A DNA stretch of 42,683 nt from Betaproteobacteria bacterium (GTDB lineage: Bacteria; Pseudomonadota; Gammaproteobacteria; Burkholderiales; Burkholderiaceae_A): positions 1-42,683 of the forward strand of contig VGHK01000019.1 in assembly GCA_016868305.1 (NCBI GenBank), read 5' to 3'. Below the pieces are notes generated by a model. That model made no database searches. It had not been told where the DNA came from and was given only the letters and a program-made list of their open reading frames with translations. Shown here one piece after another: positions 35,621 to 41,875 of the stretch. The position numbers and the translations under genes were made by a program. Within the stretch, counting starts at the first letter, position 1. Each line of letters opens with the position of its first letter.

Positions 35621-35851
35621 TTACTTAGCCAACTCGCGGTAGAGGCTGTCGAACTCATCCAGACTCGATGCGAAAGAGGCCATCACGTGGCGGCGGGGGC
35701 GCTCCCTCTGATGCCGGTCGATGTAGTCGCGCAGGGCCTCGTCGAGTACCGCCTGAAACTGGCGGCCTTGGCTTTCTGCGATCTGGCGCAACGCGGCCAG
35801 CACATCGGGCGCGGCCTGGGAGGAAAACTTTTCGCGGAGAACGGTGGTCAT
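35621..35851 (-). CDS. Orphan RHH-type antitoxin (of Doc-associated type)
   Basis: 76 residues starting MTTVLREKFSSQAAPDVLAA, then LRQIAESQGRQFQAVLDEAL and RDYIDRHQRERPR. It looks like the ribbon-helix-helix antitoxin family that usually precedes a death-on-curing (Doc/Fic) toxin. No toxin gene follows, so it is an orphan. The start at 35851 is chosen over 35866 by family resemblance. The stop is at a CACAGTTTACTTA sequence resembling the gene-end repeat. Confidence 0.75.
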   Translation of the reverse strand: MTTVLREKFSSQAAPDVLAALRQIAESQGRQFQAVLDEALRDYIDRHQRERPRRHVMASFASSLDEFDSLYRELAK

Positions 35852-35861
35852 GGCCAACCCA

Positions 35862-35889
35862 TTCATGATCTATCTTGACGTTTCATGAT
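35862..35889. promoter_or_regulatory. Paired TTCATGAT sites upstream of the RHH antitoxin
   Basis: TTCATGAT occurs at 35862-35869 and 35882-35889, 20 bp apart (about two helical turns); each contains the palindrome TCATGA. Their position at the antitoxin start suggests autoregulatory RHH operators. Confidence 0.5.
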
Positions 35890-36027
35890 AAAGCAAGCCG
35901 GTAGCGTTTGCCACCTAGTAAGTGGCGTTCGATGCCTGACTGGGTTACGAACCTTCAATGACCCGCGCCACGTCGCCGTGGCATTCGGAACACTTGCCAA
36001 CCAGGCGCCGCCCCGACCGAAAGCACA

Positions 36028-36208
36028 CCCATTTACTCCCATTCGAGCCGGGTGTTCTTAAAGGCAATCCAACTGATGGTGCAGACGAGGAGGATCGAAT
36101 TCCCGACCTTCGCATTGCAAATAATATTTAGTTATAAATAATTTATTTCAATAGTTATTTTTGAAACCTGTTAGGTAGAGCTAGCCCGCCTTCGAATGGG
36201 CGTAAATG
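36028..36208. mobile_element. MITE-like segment bounded by inverted repeats, 181 bp
   Basis: Left end CCCATTTACTCCCATTCG (36028-36045) and right end CGAATGGGCGTAAATG (36193-36208) are inverted copies matching at 15 of 16 bases. A second pair with the same end sequence lies at 40260-40511. The interior holds a tRNA 3' fragment. No coding capacity. Whether it ever moved is unproven. Confidence 0.45.
36077..36120 (-). other. tRNA 3'-half fragment (att-like), copy 1
   Basis: On the minus strand this reads anticodon-loop-like TTTGCAATGCGAAGGTC, T-arm GGGAATTCGATCCTCCT, acceptor CGTCTGC and ACCA. It lacks any 5' half, replaced by an AT-rich arm. Copy 2 is at 41831-41875. The 3' half of a tRNA is a usual integrase attachment site. 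Confidence 0.7.
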
Positions 36209-36334
36209 AAATTACGGGTTCCAGTTTTCTAAAATGCACTTAACCGGCATTTCGCCGCACCGTCATGACTTTGACATGCAAAACGGCGAGCACTTGGCTC
36301 GCCGTTTATTCCTGCAAAATGACTCGGGGCGGTT

Positions 36335-37624
36335 TCAGCCCGGCAACGGGACATTCACGCCGTCGGGGGCGTTGATAAAGGCGAATGGATTCAGAAACTG
36401 GCGCCTCCAGAACAGCGCCTGGTCCACCTCACTTAAGGCCGCCTCTGCACTGATGGACGGCCATTTCTGCGCAATGGTCTTGACCTGATGATTGACGATT
36501 TGGATGGCCTCTTGCTGGCTCAGCAGGAACACCGATGCGGCAGCAATGCAAACCCCGACTTGACTGGTCCGCTCTGCGCCACGGATGAGCATGGCTTGCA
36601 AGGCCTGCTGACCGGATCGCGATTGCGGGCAAATGTCGTAGGCGGGCGTTAAGGTCAGTTGGTGTCCGTCCCAAAACGCCGCATGGTTGCGGGCGTGGTC
36701 ATCGGTGTTGCCGCACAGGATGTTGAAGACGATTCGAGAGAACAGCTCCCGCAAGGTCGCCTTCGGATTGACGAAGCGGTGGCGAATGATCTCGGCCAGT
36801 TTTTCGTAACTGGCGAAGGCCGCCATCATTTCGTCGAGTTCGAACATCGTCGGCGCAGACACCATGGCACGCCTTTGCCAATGGCCGTCTGCCCACACCC
36901 GGTCAAAGCGCTCAATCAACAGGACATCTTTGCCCAAGGCTTTACGCAAGTGCACCGGTGCGACATCGAGCCCCACCTCGTCGGCCAACCGCATGGCCAT
37001 GAACTCCGCCTTGACCACGCTGTAGAGGTCATTGCGCGCAGAAAACTTGGCGATGAATTTGCGCTCGCCATCTTCGAGCAACACCTTGGGCCTGGCACCG
37101 CCCAGGGAAGTGCCATGCAGCAAGGCCTGATCCAATTCGGGCGAAAGTGGCATACCCCGCTCGACTTTCTCGGCAGCCATCAGCAGCTCCTCTAGTGTAG
37201 ATTGCTGTGCGTGCCTGGGTACGTACTGGGTCGCAGATTGCTGAAAATCCAGCGCACCAATTCGGTCAGAGCCTGAATCGAGTAAATAGCTCAACTCGTC
37301 CAATTCAACCAGGGCGGCATCCCCGCCCTTGATGCCCGATTTGCGATTGACCAGCACGCGCCGCCCCCATGCATCTGGCGATGCATCGCGAATGCAGCTG
37401 GGCATGTTCAAGCCCGGCAGCAGCGCAAGGGCCCCGGGGCGCAGCGGCAACTCTGGCGCATAGAGGGCGATCGCGTCCGGGCGGGCCAGATAACTGCGAC
37501 CGTAGTTAAAGACGAAAGTGCCACCTTGTTGGCTGAGCAAGCCGGCCACCACAGGCTCTGTGGCGCCGGGTAGCCAGATCCAGACGTAGGCCTCTGAATA
37601 TGGGGCATCTTTCTCAGAAGTCAT
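36335..37624 (-). CDS. hipA: HipA-family kinase toxin (copy 1)
   Basis: A 429-residue HipA-like Ser/Thr kinase. N-terminal couple domain near residues 10-110 (VWIWLPGATEPVVAGLL). HGTSLGGARPKVLLED is the glycine-rich loop region and KFIAKFSARND holds the ATP-site lysine. LLIERFDR, then NILCGNTDDHARN with the catalytic Asp and Asn, and LTPAYDICP as the Mg-binding DFG-like site. Arg replaces the usual Lys in HARN. E. coli HipA phosphorylates glutamyl-tRNA synthetase; the target here is unknown. It overlaps hipB by 11 bp, translationally coupled. Confidence 0.88.
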   Translation of the reverse strand: MTSEKDAPYSEAYVWIWLPGATEPVVAGLLSQQGGTFVFNYGRSYLARPDAIALYAPELPLRPGALALLPGLNMPSCIRDASPDAWGRRVLVNRKSGIKGGDAALVELDELSYLLDSGSDRIGALDFQQSATQYVPRHAQQSTLEELLMAAEKVERGMPLSPELDQALLHGTSLGGARPKVLLEDGERKFIAKFSARNDLYSVVKAEFMAMRLADEVGLDVAPVHLRKALGKDVLLIERFDRVWADGHWQRRAMVSAPTMFELDEMMAAFASYEKLAEIIRHRFVNPKATLRELFSRIVFNILCGNTDDHARNHAAFWDGHQLTLTPAYDICPQSRSGQQALQAMLIRGAERTSQVGVCIAAASVFLLSQQEAIQIVNHQVKTIAQKWPSISAEAALSEVDQALFWRRQFLNPFAFINAPDGVNVPLPG

Positions 37625-37952
37625 CTTTCACCCCTTTGGTACGCGTTCTGACGGCTTTGGGCATCAAGGCCATTTTTTCTCGGTGCAGTGCCAGATGGGT
37701 GGTCAACTGCCGTTGCTCCTGATCAAACAGCGGCACGCCACACAGGGTGGCCACCTCGAACACCACGCCAATCGAACACCCCGGGTCTCCGCGCTCGATG
37801 CGTTGCAGCAAGGCCCGTGAAATGCCTGCGCGAGCCGCCAGATCCATCGTGGTCATGGCCTTGCCCAAGCGCGCTTCACGCACGAGTTGGCCCAGCAAGG
37901 CCAGCGCATCCAGGCTGTACTGAGAGAGGGGGCGGGAGACTGGCTTAACCAT
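37614..37952 (-). CDS. hipB: HipB-like XRE antitoxin/repressor (copy 1)
   Basis: 112 residues with an HTH: LVREARLGKAMTTMDLAARAGISRALLQRIERG, seen here as AMTTMDLAARAGISRALLQR. C-terminal tail is basic (RTRTKGVKDDF). Its small size and coupling to hipA mark it as antitoxin and repressor. Start 37952 (MVKPVSRP) is preferred; ATG 37964 lies in the operator palindrome. The probable operator is at 37960-37971. Confidence 0.8.
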   Translation of the reverse strand: MVKPVSRPLSQYSLDALALLGQLVREARLGKAMTTMDLAARAGISRALLQRIERGDPGCSIGVVFEVATLCGVPLFDQEQRQLTTHLALHREKMALMPKAVRTRTKGVKDDF

Positions 37953-37959
37953 AAAAAGA

Positions 37960-38006
37960 CTCATTAATGAGCCATGAATACTGACCATGCAACATTTATG
38001 AGTCAT
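37960..38006 (-). promoter_or_regulatory. Probable hipBA-1 promoter and operators
   Basis: CTCATTAATGAG (37960-37971) is a perfect 12-bp palindrome covering a -10-like CATTAA on the minus strand; TTGCAT (complement of 37987-37992) lies 17 bp upstream as a -35. A second palindrome ATGAGTCAT is at 37998-38006 and a half-site TTAATGAG at about 38066. Fits HipB autoregulation. The transcript start would be only a few bases before the hipB ATG. Confidence 0.55.
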
Positions 38007-38033
38007 TGTCTTGCTGAACCAAGACAAAGTCAA

Positions 38034-38278
38034 TTAGCTGAGTTACTAACAAGTCAGAAAGCTCTTTGGGGTCTGTTAATGAGCCATTTGACGCAAGAGC
38101 GCGAAGCTCAGGCTGAAAACCCAAACAGCCTGCGCTGCTCAGCCTAGTCCCGAGGCAACGGCTTATGCCGGCCTCGCAGCGCTTGCAACTTGAGATACCG
38201 AGGTCCGTGTGGGCATACTAACCTCCCTCGAAATCTATTGGCAGAATATGCCAACCCAGTCGACACAGGTCAATTCGA
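38034..38278. other. Intergenic, between hipB and BrnT remnant
   Basis: No gene seen in about 245 bp. It contains the outlying TAATGAGCC half-site near 38067 and should hold more of the hipBA-1 upstream region. BrnA, the antitoxin that normally follows BrnT, is not present here. Confidence 0.5.
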
Positions 38279-38536
38279 TTACTTTCCAATCCAGTGGGGC
38301 AGTGAGGAAAGATTCGGATGATTGTCCGGTTCGCTCGAAAGCCGCTCTATCCCGATTACAAGGAACCGACCATCGATACGGCCGGTCACTTCGTAACGCT
38401 CTTCGCCATAGCTGTATCGGGTATCTTCTTCAACCAATCGATTCGGATCGAAAAAGACGCGAGCAGCAAAGGCAAAATCGAAGCGCCGCTCCCGAAAACA
38501 CGCTTCGCTTTTGGCCTCATCCCACTCAAAGTTCAT
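38279..38536 (-). pseudogene. Degenerate BrnT-like toxin
   Basis: The first 60 codons read as BrnT: MNFEWDEAKSEACFRERRFD, then FAFAARVFFDPNRLVEEDTR and GEERYEVTGRIDGRFLVIGI. After ER the expected DTIRIISAR ending is absent; another frame shows TIIRI at about 38315-38330, so a frameshift near 38325-38345 is likely. No BrnA downstream. I treat it as an inactivated orphan remnant. Confidence 0.6.
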
Positions 38537-38595
38537 GGACAGAGTGTAGTCCATTGAACCACCTTAAAACTTATGTCCATGAGACAGCCCTAAGT

Positions 38596-39855
38596 CTATA
38601 TACTTGCTAGCCGCCGAATCGTCAGGGCGCAGCGTTGTTCAATCAAGGTGTTGATTTGCTCAACCAAAGCATTGCCAGCAAAACTGTGTCCGGGCTCAGA
38701 CTGGAGCTTGCGAGCCGTCGCAGGCAGTAACTTTGCCAATTCCATAATTCGCCGTTTGGTCTGAGCCTTGGTAAAGCCTACACCTTCGGCGAACTGCTCC
38801 CATTGCCTCGCCTGGACTTCGCTGAACTTGTACTTGCTGCCGATTTTCATCGCCATCTTTTGCGTTAGTGTTGGATACACCGCTGTCGAGAGCGTGTCGT
38901 AAATCGGTGCCAGAACGGGGGCCTTGTCTGAATACAGTAGGGAGAAATTTTTGGCGTGCGCATCATGATTGCCAATGAGCGCATTGAAGATCACGTAGTC
39001 GAGCAGTCGCAGGACTTGCGGCGCACTGGGTCGTGTCGCACTGCGCACCAGATCAAAACACTGCGCCAGATCCGGGCCACCTTCATTCTGGTATTTCATT
39101 TCCGGCACCACGCCAAGTGCCTGGCAAAAGTCCTCTTGATGAAGCCGTTGCCGTTCCCCCAGAGCATCGATCAGTCGGTCGTAGCGCTCAACCAGTAGAA
39201 GGGAGCGATCCAACACCCGGTGAACTTTTGATTTAGCTGGCTTGAGTTGCATGGCCTCAGCCAGTGCCATGCAAAATCCTTCGTTGATCACGCTGTCTTC
39301 AACGGCGTGGATGGCCGGTTTCAGGATGTGGGAGCTAGGCGTGCCGTTGAGGGGAAGCCCGATGCACGCACCATCGAAAACCACTGGCAACTTGTCTTGG
39401 GTACCCGCCAAGGAGAGTCGAAAGCCGTCTGTGCCTGCCAGCATGGGGCGACGCGGCAATTCATCCAGGATGGCAACGACTTCCTCGTCGCTCAGCCATT
39501 GAACGTCATCGCTGCGGGTCGGCACAGGCAAAGCCTGCCCCGGTTTAAGGAAGGTCACAGCCCCGGCACATTCGCCACCGATGTGGTCTAGCAGCGCAAA
39601 GTCGTTCTGACCGGAAACCTGGAACTGCTGGGCAATGAGGCGGCGCATCTGACCTTCGGGTAGAAGACCAGCAAAGAAGGGACGCGTTTTGCGATCATCG
39701 AACGGTTCCGCTTGCAGCGGCAGTGAGGCGGACAAGGCCACAGCGTCTTTGAGTGACAGCCAACCTGGTGCGTAGCAAAAGTTAAGTCGCCCATCGACCA
39801 GCGCCAAAGTGCCGACACGATCGGCGAAAAGCCAGACGTCCAGCTCATGGGCCAT
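38596..39855 (-). CDS. hipA: HipA-family kinase toxin (copy 2)
   Basis: A 419-residue classical HipA. It has VWLFADRVGTLALVDGRL, FFAGLLPEG, RLSLAGTQDKLPVVFDG (with the P-loop serine region), SSHILKP with the ATP lysine, LLVERYDR, HQEDFCQALGV and the catalytic LIGNHDAHAKNFSLLY, then LAPIYDTLST. All canonical motifs are intact, so activity is expected. It overlaps hipB-2 by 11 bp, the same as copy 1. The two HipA proteins are of different subfamilies, not recent duplicates. Confidence 0.92.
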   Translation of the reverse strand: MAHELDVWLFADRVGTLALVDGRLNFCYAPGWLSLKDAVALSASLPLQAEPFDDRKTRPFFAGLLPEGQMRRLIAQQFQVSGQNDFALLDHIGGECAGAVTFLKPGQALPVPTRSDDVQWLSDEEVVAILDELPRRPMLAGTDGFRLSLAGTQDKLPVVFDGACIGLPLNGTPSSHILKPAIHAVEDSVINEGFCMALAEAMQLKPAKSKVHRVLDRSLLLVERYDRLIDALGERQRLHQEDFCQALGVVPEMKYQNEGGPDLAQCFDLVRSATRPSAPQVLRLLDYVIFNALIGNHDAHAKNFSLLYSDKAPVLAPIYDTLSTAVYPTLTQKMAMKIGSKYKFSEVQARQWEQFAEGVGFTKAQTKRRIMELAKLLPATARKLQSEPGHSFAGNALVEQINTLIEQRCALTIRRLASI

Positions 39856-40105
39856 GGTCGTCATCCTCACCTTGATCGTCGGACGCAACTGATGGCAATC
39901 CGGTCAAATGGATTTCACCGCCTAGGGCGTCAATGACCCGCAGTACGTTTTCCAGCCGCAAGGTGGGCTTGCCTGCTTCAAGGTCGACAATGAAGCGCAC
40001 ACCCACCCCAGCGGCCAGCGCCAACTGGGGCTGGGTCAGCGCGAGCTGCTTGCGAGCGGCACGCAGTGCACGCCCTAGTTGTTGAGGTGATCGAATAGAT
40101 GCCAT
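39845..40105 (-). CDS. hipB: HipB-like XRE antitoxin/repressor (copy 2)
   Basis: 86 residues: SIRSPQQLGRALRAARKQLA, then LTQPQLALAAGVGVRFIVDL and EAGKPTLRLENVLRVIDALG, a standard XRE-HTH. The acidic C-terminus (SDDQGEDDDHGP) is a likely disordered tail. It represses its own operon in known systems; three matching palindromes lie upstream. Confidence 0.88.
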   Translation of the reverse strand: MASIRSPQQLGRALRAARKQLALTQPQLALAAGVGVRFIVDLEAGKPTLRLENVLRVIDALGGEIHLTGLPSVASDDQGEDDDHGP

Positions 40106-40117
40106 GGCTTGCTCAGC

Positions 40118-40231
40118 TTCCCGTTCGGGAAATTATTCGACAAAATCTAACCAAGTGCAAGCTATATTTCCCGAATGGGATATTTAGAGTAGTTTGGACA
40201 TGATTCGGACTACTAATTCCTGATCGGGAAA
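40118..40231 (-). promoter_or_regulatory. Three evenly spaced hipBA-2 operator palindromes
   Basis: TTCCCGTTCGGGAA (40118-40131) is a perfect palindrome around a 2-base centre; TTCCCGAATGGGAT (40168-40181) and TTCCTGATCGGGAA (40217-40230) are close variants. Centres are 50 and 49 bp apart. The first lies 13 bp upstream of the hipB-2 start. Confidence 0.8.
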
Positions 40232-40259
40232 TAGTGATACTTTTGATCCCAAATTGACA

Positions 40260-40511
40260 CCCATTTACATCCAATACGTAATCGGTCTCCAGAAATGCAG
40301 AAGCCACCTAAAGGTGGCTTCGCGCCCAGCCACCGAAGTCACGTGGTTACCCGGTACGCCAGCAAGCAGGCCTAGGGTCGTCTCGGTGCCTTCCGCAGGT
40401 GCTTCATCGGTTGCCTTGTGTCATCAGTTGCGCACGATTGATAGAGCGCGCATTGGCAAGCAAAGCGGTGAACTATCCGCAACGGAACACGCACGAATGG
40501 GTGTAAATGGG
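40260..40511. mobile_element. Second MITE-like segment, 252 bp
   Basis: CCCATTTACATCCAATAC at the left (40260-40277) and CGAATGGGTGTAAATGGG at the right (40494-40511) are imperfect inverted repeats with the same end sequence as the pair at 36028-36208. Interior holds a hairpin, no coding region. Confidence 0.4.
40300..40321. repeat. Perfect hairpin GAAGCCACC-TAAA-GGTGGCTTC
   Basis: Nine-bp arms with a 4-base loop. No T-run on either side, so a terminator is doubtful. It lies inside the 40260-40511 segment. Confidence 0.6.
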
Positions 40512-40703
40512 CGGGTTCTTAGATTATGGCGAATCGAACGCGATTGGCATCAGCGCGCCGTGCTCGTAAGAGTATTAAGTGTGCTTATAAACTGCCCCCA
40601 TAATTGATGGTGTGTAAACTTTGCTGGTAGGCTGGTGACAAGTTTCGAACCAATTCTCCCGGCGCCTCGGTACCGCTGGGCCATGGCCAGCCGAAAGAGC
40701 GGG

Positions 40704-40750
40704 TTCCATTTTGGTCCCTTATGGTCTATAATAGCCTCGAAAAGGAGGCT
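40704..40750 (+). promoter_or_regulatory. Promoter and ribosome-site hairpin of the ParD/RelE operon
   Basis: TTCCAT (40704-40709), 17 bp, TATAAT (40727-40732). AGCCTC (40733-40738) and GAGGCT (40745-40750) form an inverted repeat whose right arm includes the AAGGAGG ribosome site. It could be an operator for the antitoxin or a leader hairpin blocking translation. Confidence 0.6.
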
Positions 40751-40753
40751 CTT

Positions 40754-40963
40754 ATGGCCATCAATGTCAAACTTTCCGAAGCCTTGGTTGAGACCGCCAA
40801 GCGCTATGGCACCATCGAGCACCGCTCGGTGCCCAAGCAAATCGAATACTGGTCTAAGATCGGAAAGATCGCCGCAGAAAACCCTGATCTCCCGTTCAGT
40901 GTCATCCGCGATATCCTGATCGCTGACCAAGAAGAGCCCGTGGGTGAGTACCAGTTCGGCTGA
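40754..40963 (+). CDS. ParD-like antitoxin
   Basis: 69 residues starting MAINVKLSEALVETAKRYGT, then IEHRSVPKQIEYWSKIGKIA and AENPDLPFSVIRDIL. It matches the ParD-like antitoxin family (TA_antitoxin ParD type) with an MA-N-VKLSE start and QIEYW core. The stop overlaps the toxin start (TGATG). AAGGAGG ribosome site 7 bp upstream. Confidence 0.85.
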   Translation: MAINVKLSEALVETAKRYGTIEHRSVPKQIEYWSKIGKIAAENPDLPFSVIRDILIADQEEPVGEYQFG

Positions 40964-41241
40964 TGCGCATCCTTATAACACCAACCTTCGAGCGCGCCGT
41001 TAAAAAGCTGCACAAGCAGCAAAAAGCTACGATTGACGAGGCGGTTCGAACTATCGTCGGTCAACCGGAAGCCGGCGAAACTAAAGTCGGCGATCTGGCT
41101 GGCGTGCGTGTCTATAGGTTCCGCATGGACAACCTGATGTGCCTACTTGCCTATCGCGTTCTGGATGACAACACACTCAAATTGCTGATGGTCGGTCCGC
41201 ACGAGAATTTTTATCGCGACCTCAAACGCACCGAGCATTGA
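40963..41241 (+). CDS. RelE/ParE-family toxin
   Basis: 92 residues: ILITPTFERAVKKLHKQQKA, then TIDEAVRTIVGQPEAGETKV and GDLAGVRVYRFRMDNLMCLL. The RelE/ParE fold pattern (GDLAGxRxYRFR, LLAYRV, LKLLMVGPHENFYRDLKR) is clear. Likely an mRNA endonuclease-like toxin of the YafQ/HigB side of the family; target not readable. Coupled by 1-bp overlap to the ParD-like antitoxin. Intact. Confidence 0.88.
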   Translation: MRILITPTFERAVKKLHKQQKATIDEAVRTIVGQPEAGETKVGDLAGVRVYRFRMDNLMCLLAYRVLDDNTLKLLMVGPHENFYRDLKRTEH

Positions 41242-41461
41242 CAGCAATGCCTTGCCCCGAGGGGCGATTTCGGTAAGTCGCGCCCTGCGCTGCTCGTGCA
41301 GAGTAATTTACTCAATGAGCTTTTACGGCATCGTTACCTGGTTAACCGGTAAGCCAGCAACCCCAACCACTTGTGCAGAGCCGTCTGCCAGTGCATCAGG
41401 CTGTGGGCCAGCGAGTATTCGGTCAGCGAGAAGTAAGGAACATGCATTTACGGAGCTACAT
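41242..41461. other. Intergenic stretch before the vapBC scar
   Basis: No supported gene. A minus-strand run of about 35 codons near 41341-41450 (VPYFSLTEYSLAHSLMHWQT and on) is open but unrecognised. 41332-41355 resembles 40338-40362 (GGTTA-CCGGTA-GCCAGCAA), suggesting a second decayed copy of something. Confidence 0.3.
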
Positions 41462-41721
41462 CATGACGACTGCTACCTTAACCAGCAAAGTACGACGCGG
41501 ACCGCTCTGACATCGCGCAAATAGCGCAGCGGTTCCTCAGCATTCGACAACTGGTTGTTCAGCAAGCTGAAGTCGTCTGGAAGGCCCTACGCAAATTTCA
41601 GGGATCGAAAGCGGATTTTGCGGATTGCCTGGTTGAGCACTTGGCGCTCGCTGCAGGATGCTCGTCCGTCATGACCTTTGAAAAGGCAGCAGCGAAAGGC
41701 GGGATGAGTCTGCTGAAATAG
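41462..41721 (+). pseudogene. Deletion scar of a vapBC toxin-antitoxin operon
   Basis: ATG at 41462 begins MTTATLTSK, the N-terminus of AbrB-type antitoxins (normally followed by GQ.TIP), then the frame ends after a few codons. In another frame from about 41482, KYDADRSDIAQIAQRFL, then EVVWKALRKFQGSKADFADC and VMTFEKAAAKGGM read as the C-terminal half of a VapC PIN-domain toxin, ending at TAG 41719-41721. One internal deletion from antitoxin codon 9 to the middle of vapC explains it. The PIN N-terminal Asp motif is gone, so it is inactive. Confidence 0.75.
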
Positions 41722-41722
41722 A

Positions 41723-41748
41723 AATTACGGTGACACTTTGCTGAATGC
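41723..41748 (+). repeat. Copy of the gene-end repeat after the vapC remnant
   Basis: AATTACGGTGACACTTTGCTG followed by AATGC starts right behind the vapC TAG stop. Related to 33243-33301 and 35101-35128. Confidence 0.75.
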
Positions 41749-41830
41749 ACTTCAGGCGGGTGACCCCGCTTCAGCATGCTCTGAATAGTGCGATGACGGG
41801 GTGTCTCGGTCGTAGAGTCCATGATTTAGA

Positions 41831-41875
41831 TGGTGGAGACGAGGAGGATCGAACTCCCGACCTTCGCATTGCGAA
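41831..41875 (-). other. tRNA 3'-half fragment (att-like), copy 2
   Basis: Minus strand: TTCGCAATGCGAAGGTC (anticodon loop TTCGCAA, stem TGCGA, variable AGGTC), T-arm GGGAGTTCGATCCTCCT with a 5-bp stem (one G-T), acceptor CGTCTCC and ACCA. This fits the 3' half of a tRNA-Ala with anticodon CGC. The matching 5' half is absent; AT-rich DNA follows, similar to copy 1 over about 60 bp. Confidence 0.75.

Larger units (their letters stand above)
35867..36334. other. Gene-free stretch with tRNA fragment and inverted repeats
   Basis: No gene is seen. It holds the possible antitoxin operators, an inverted-repeat pair at 36028-36045 and 36193-36208, a tRNA 3'-half at 36077-36120 and the AT-rich arm at 36120-36175, each listed separately. 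A small hairpin-like CGGCGAGCAC...CTCGCCG lies at about 36284-36304, just before the hipA stop, and may terminate the minus-strand hipBA transcript. Confidence 0.6.
40106..40753. other. Gene-free stretch between hipB-2 and the ParD-like gene
   Basis: No gene seen. Contents in order: three hipBA operators, an inverted-repeat-bounded segment with a hairpin, and the antitoxin promoter at 40704-40732. Each is listed separately. The reading frames here lack start signals or known motifs. Confidence 0.6.

Noticed and set aside
35369-35878. Plus-strand 169-residue reading frame
   Set aside because: It lies antisense to the RHH antitoxin and the small ORF after it; no motif or ribosome site of its own.
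36659-37195. Plus-strand frame of 178 residues
   Set aside because: Shadow of hipA-1 on the opposite strand, where all kinase motifs lie.
40550-40930. Minus-strand frame of 126 residues across the ParD promoter
   Set aside because: Antisense to the ParD-like gene, no family resemblance, and it would cover a good promoter.
41598-41822. Minus-strand frame of 74 residues
   Set aside because: Antisense to the VapC remnant, no motif.
41831-41875. Functional tRNA-Ala gene
   Set aside because: Only the 3' half is present; the D-arm and 5' acceptor strand are missing in the AT-rich DNA that follows.
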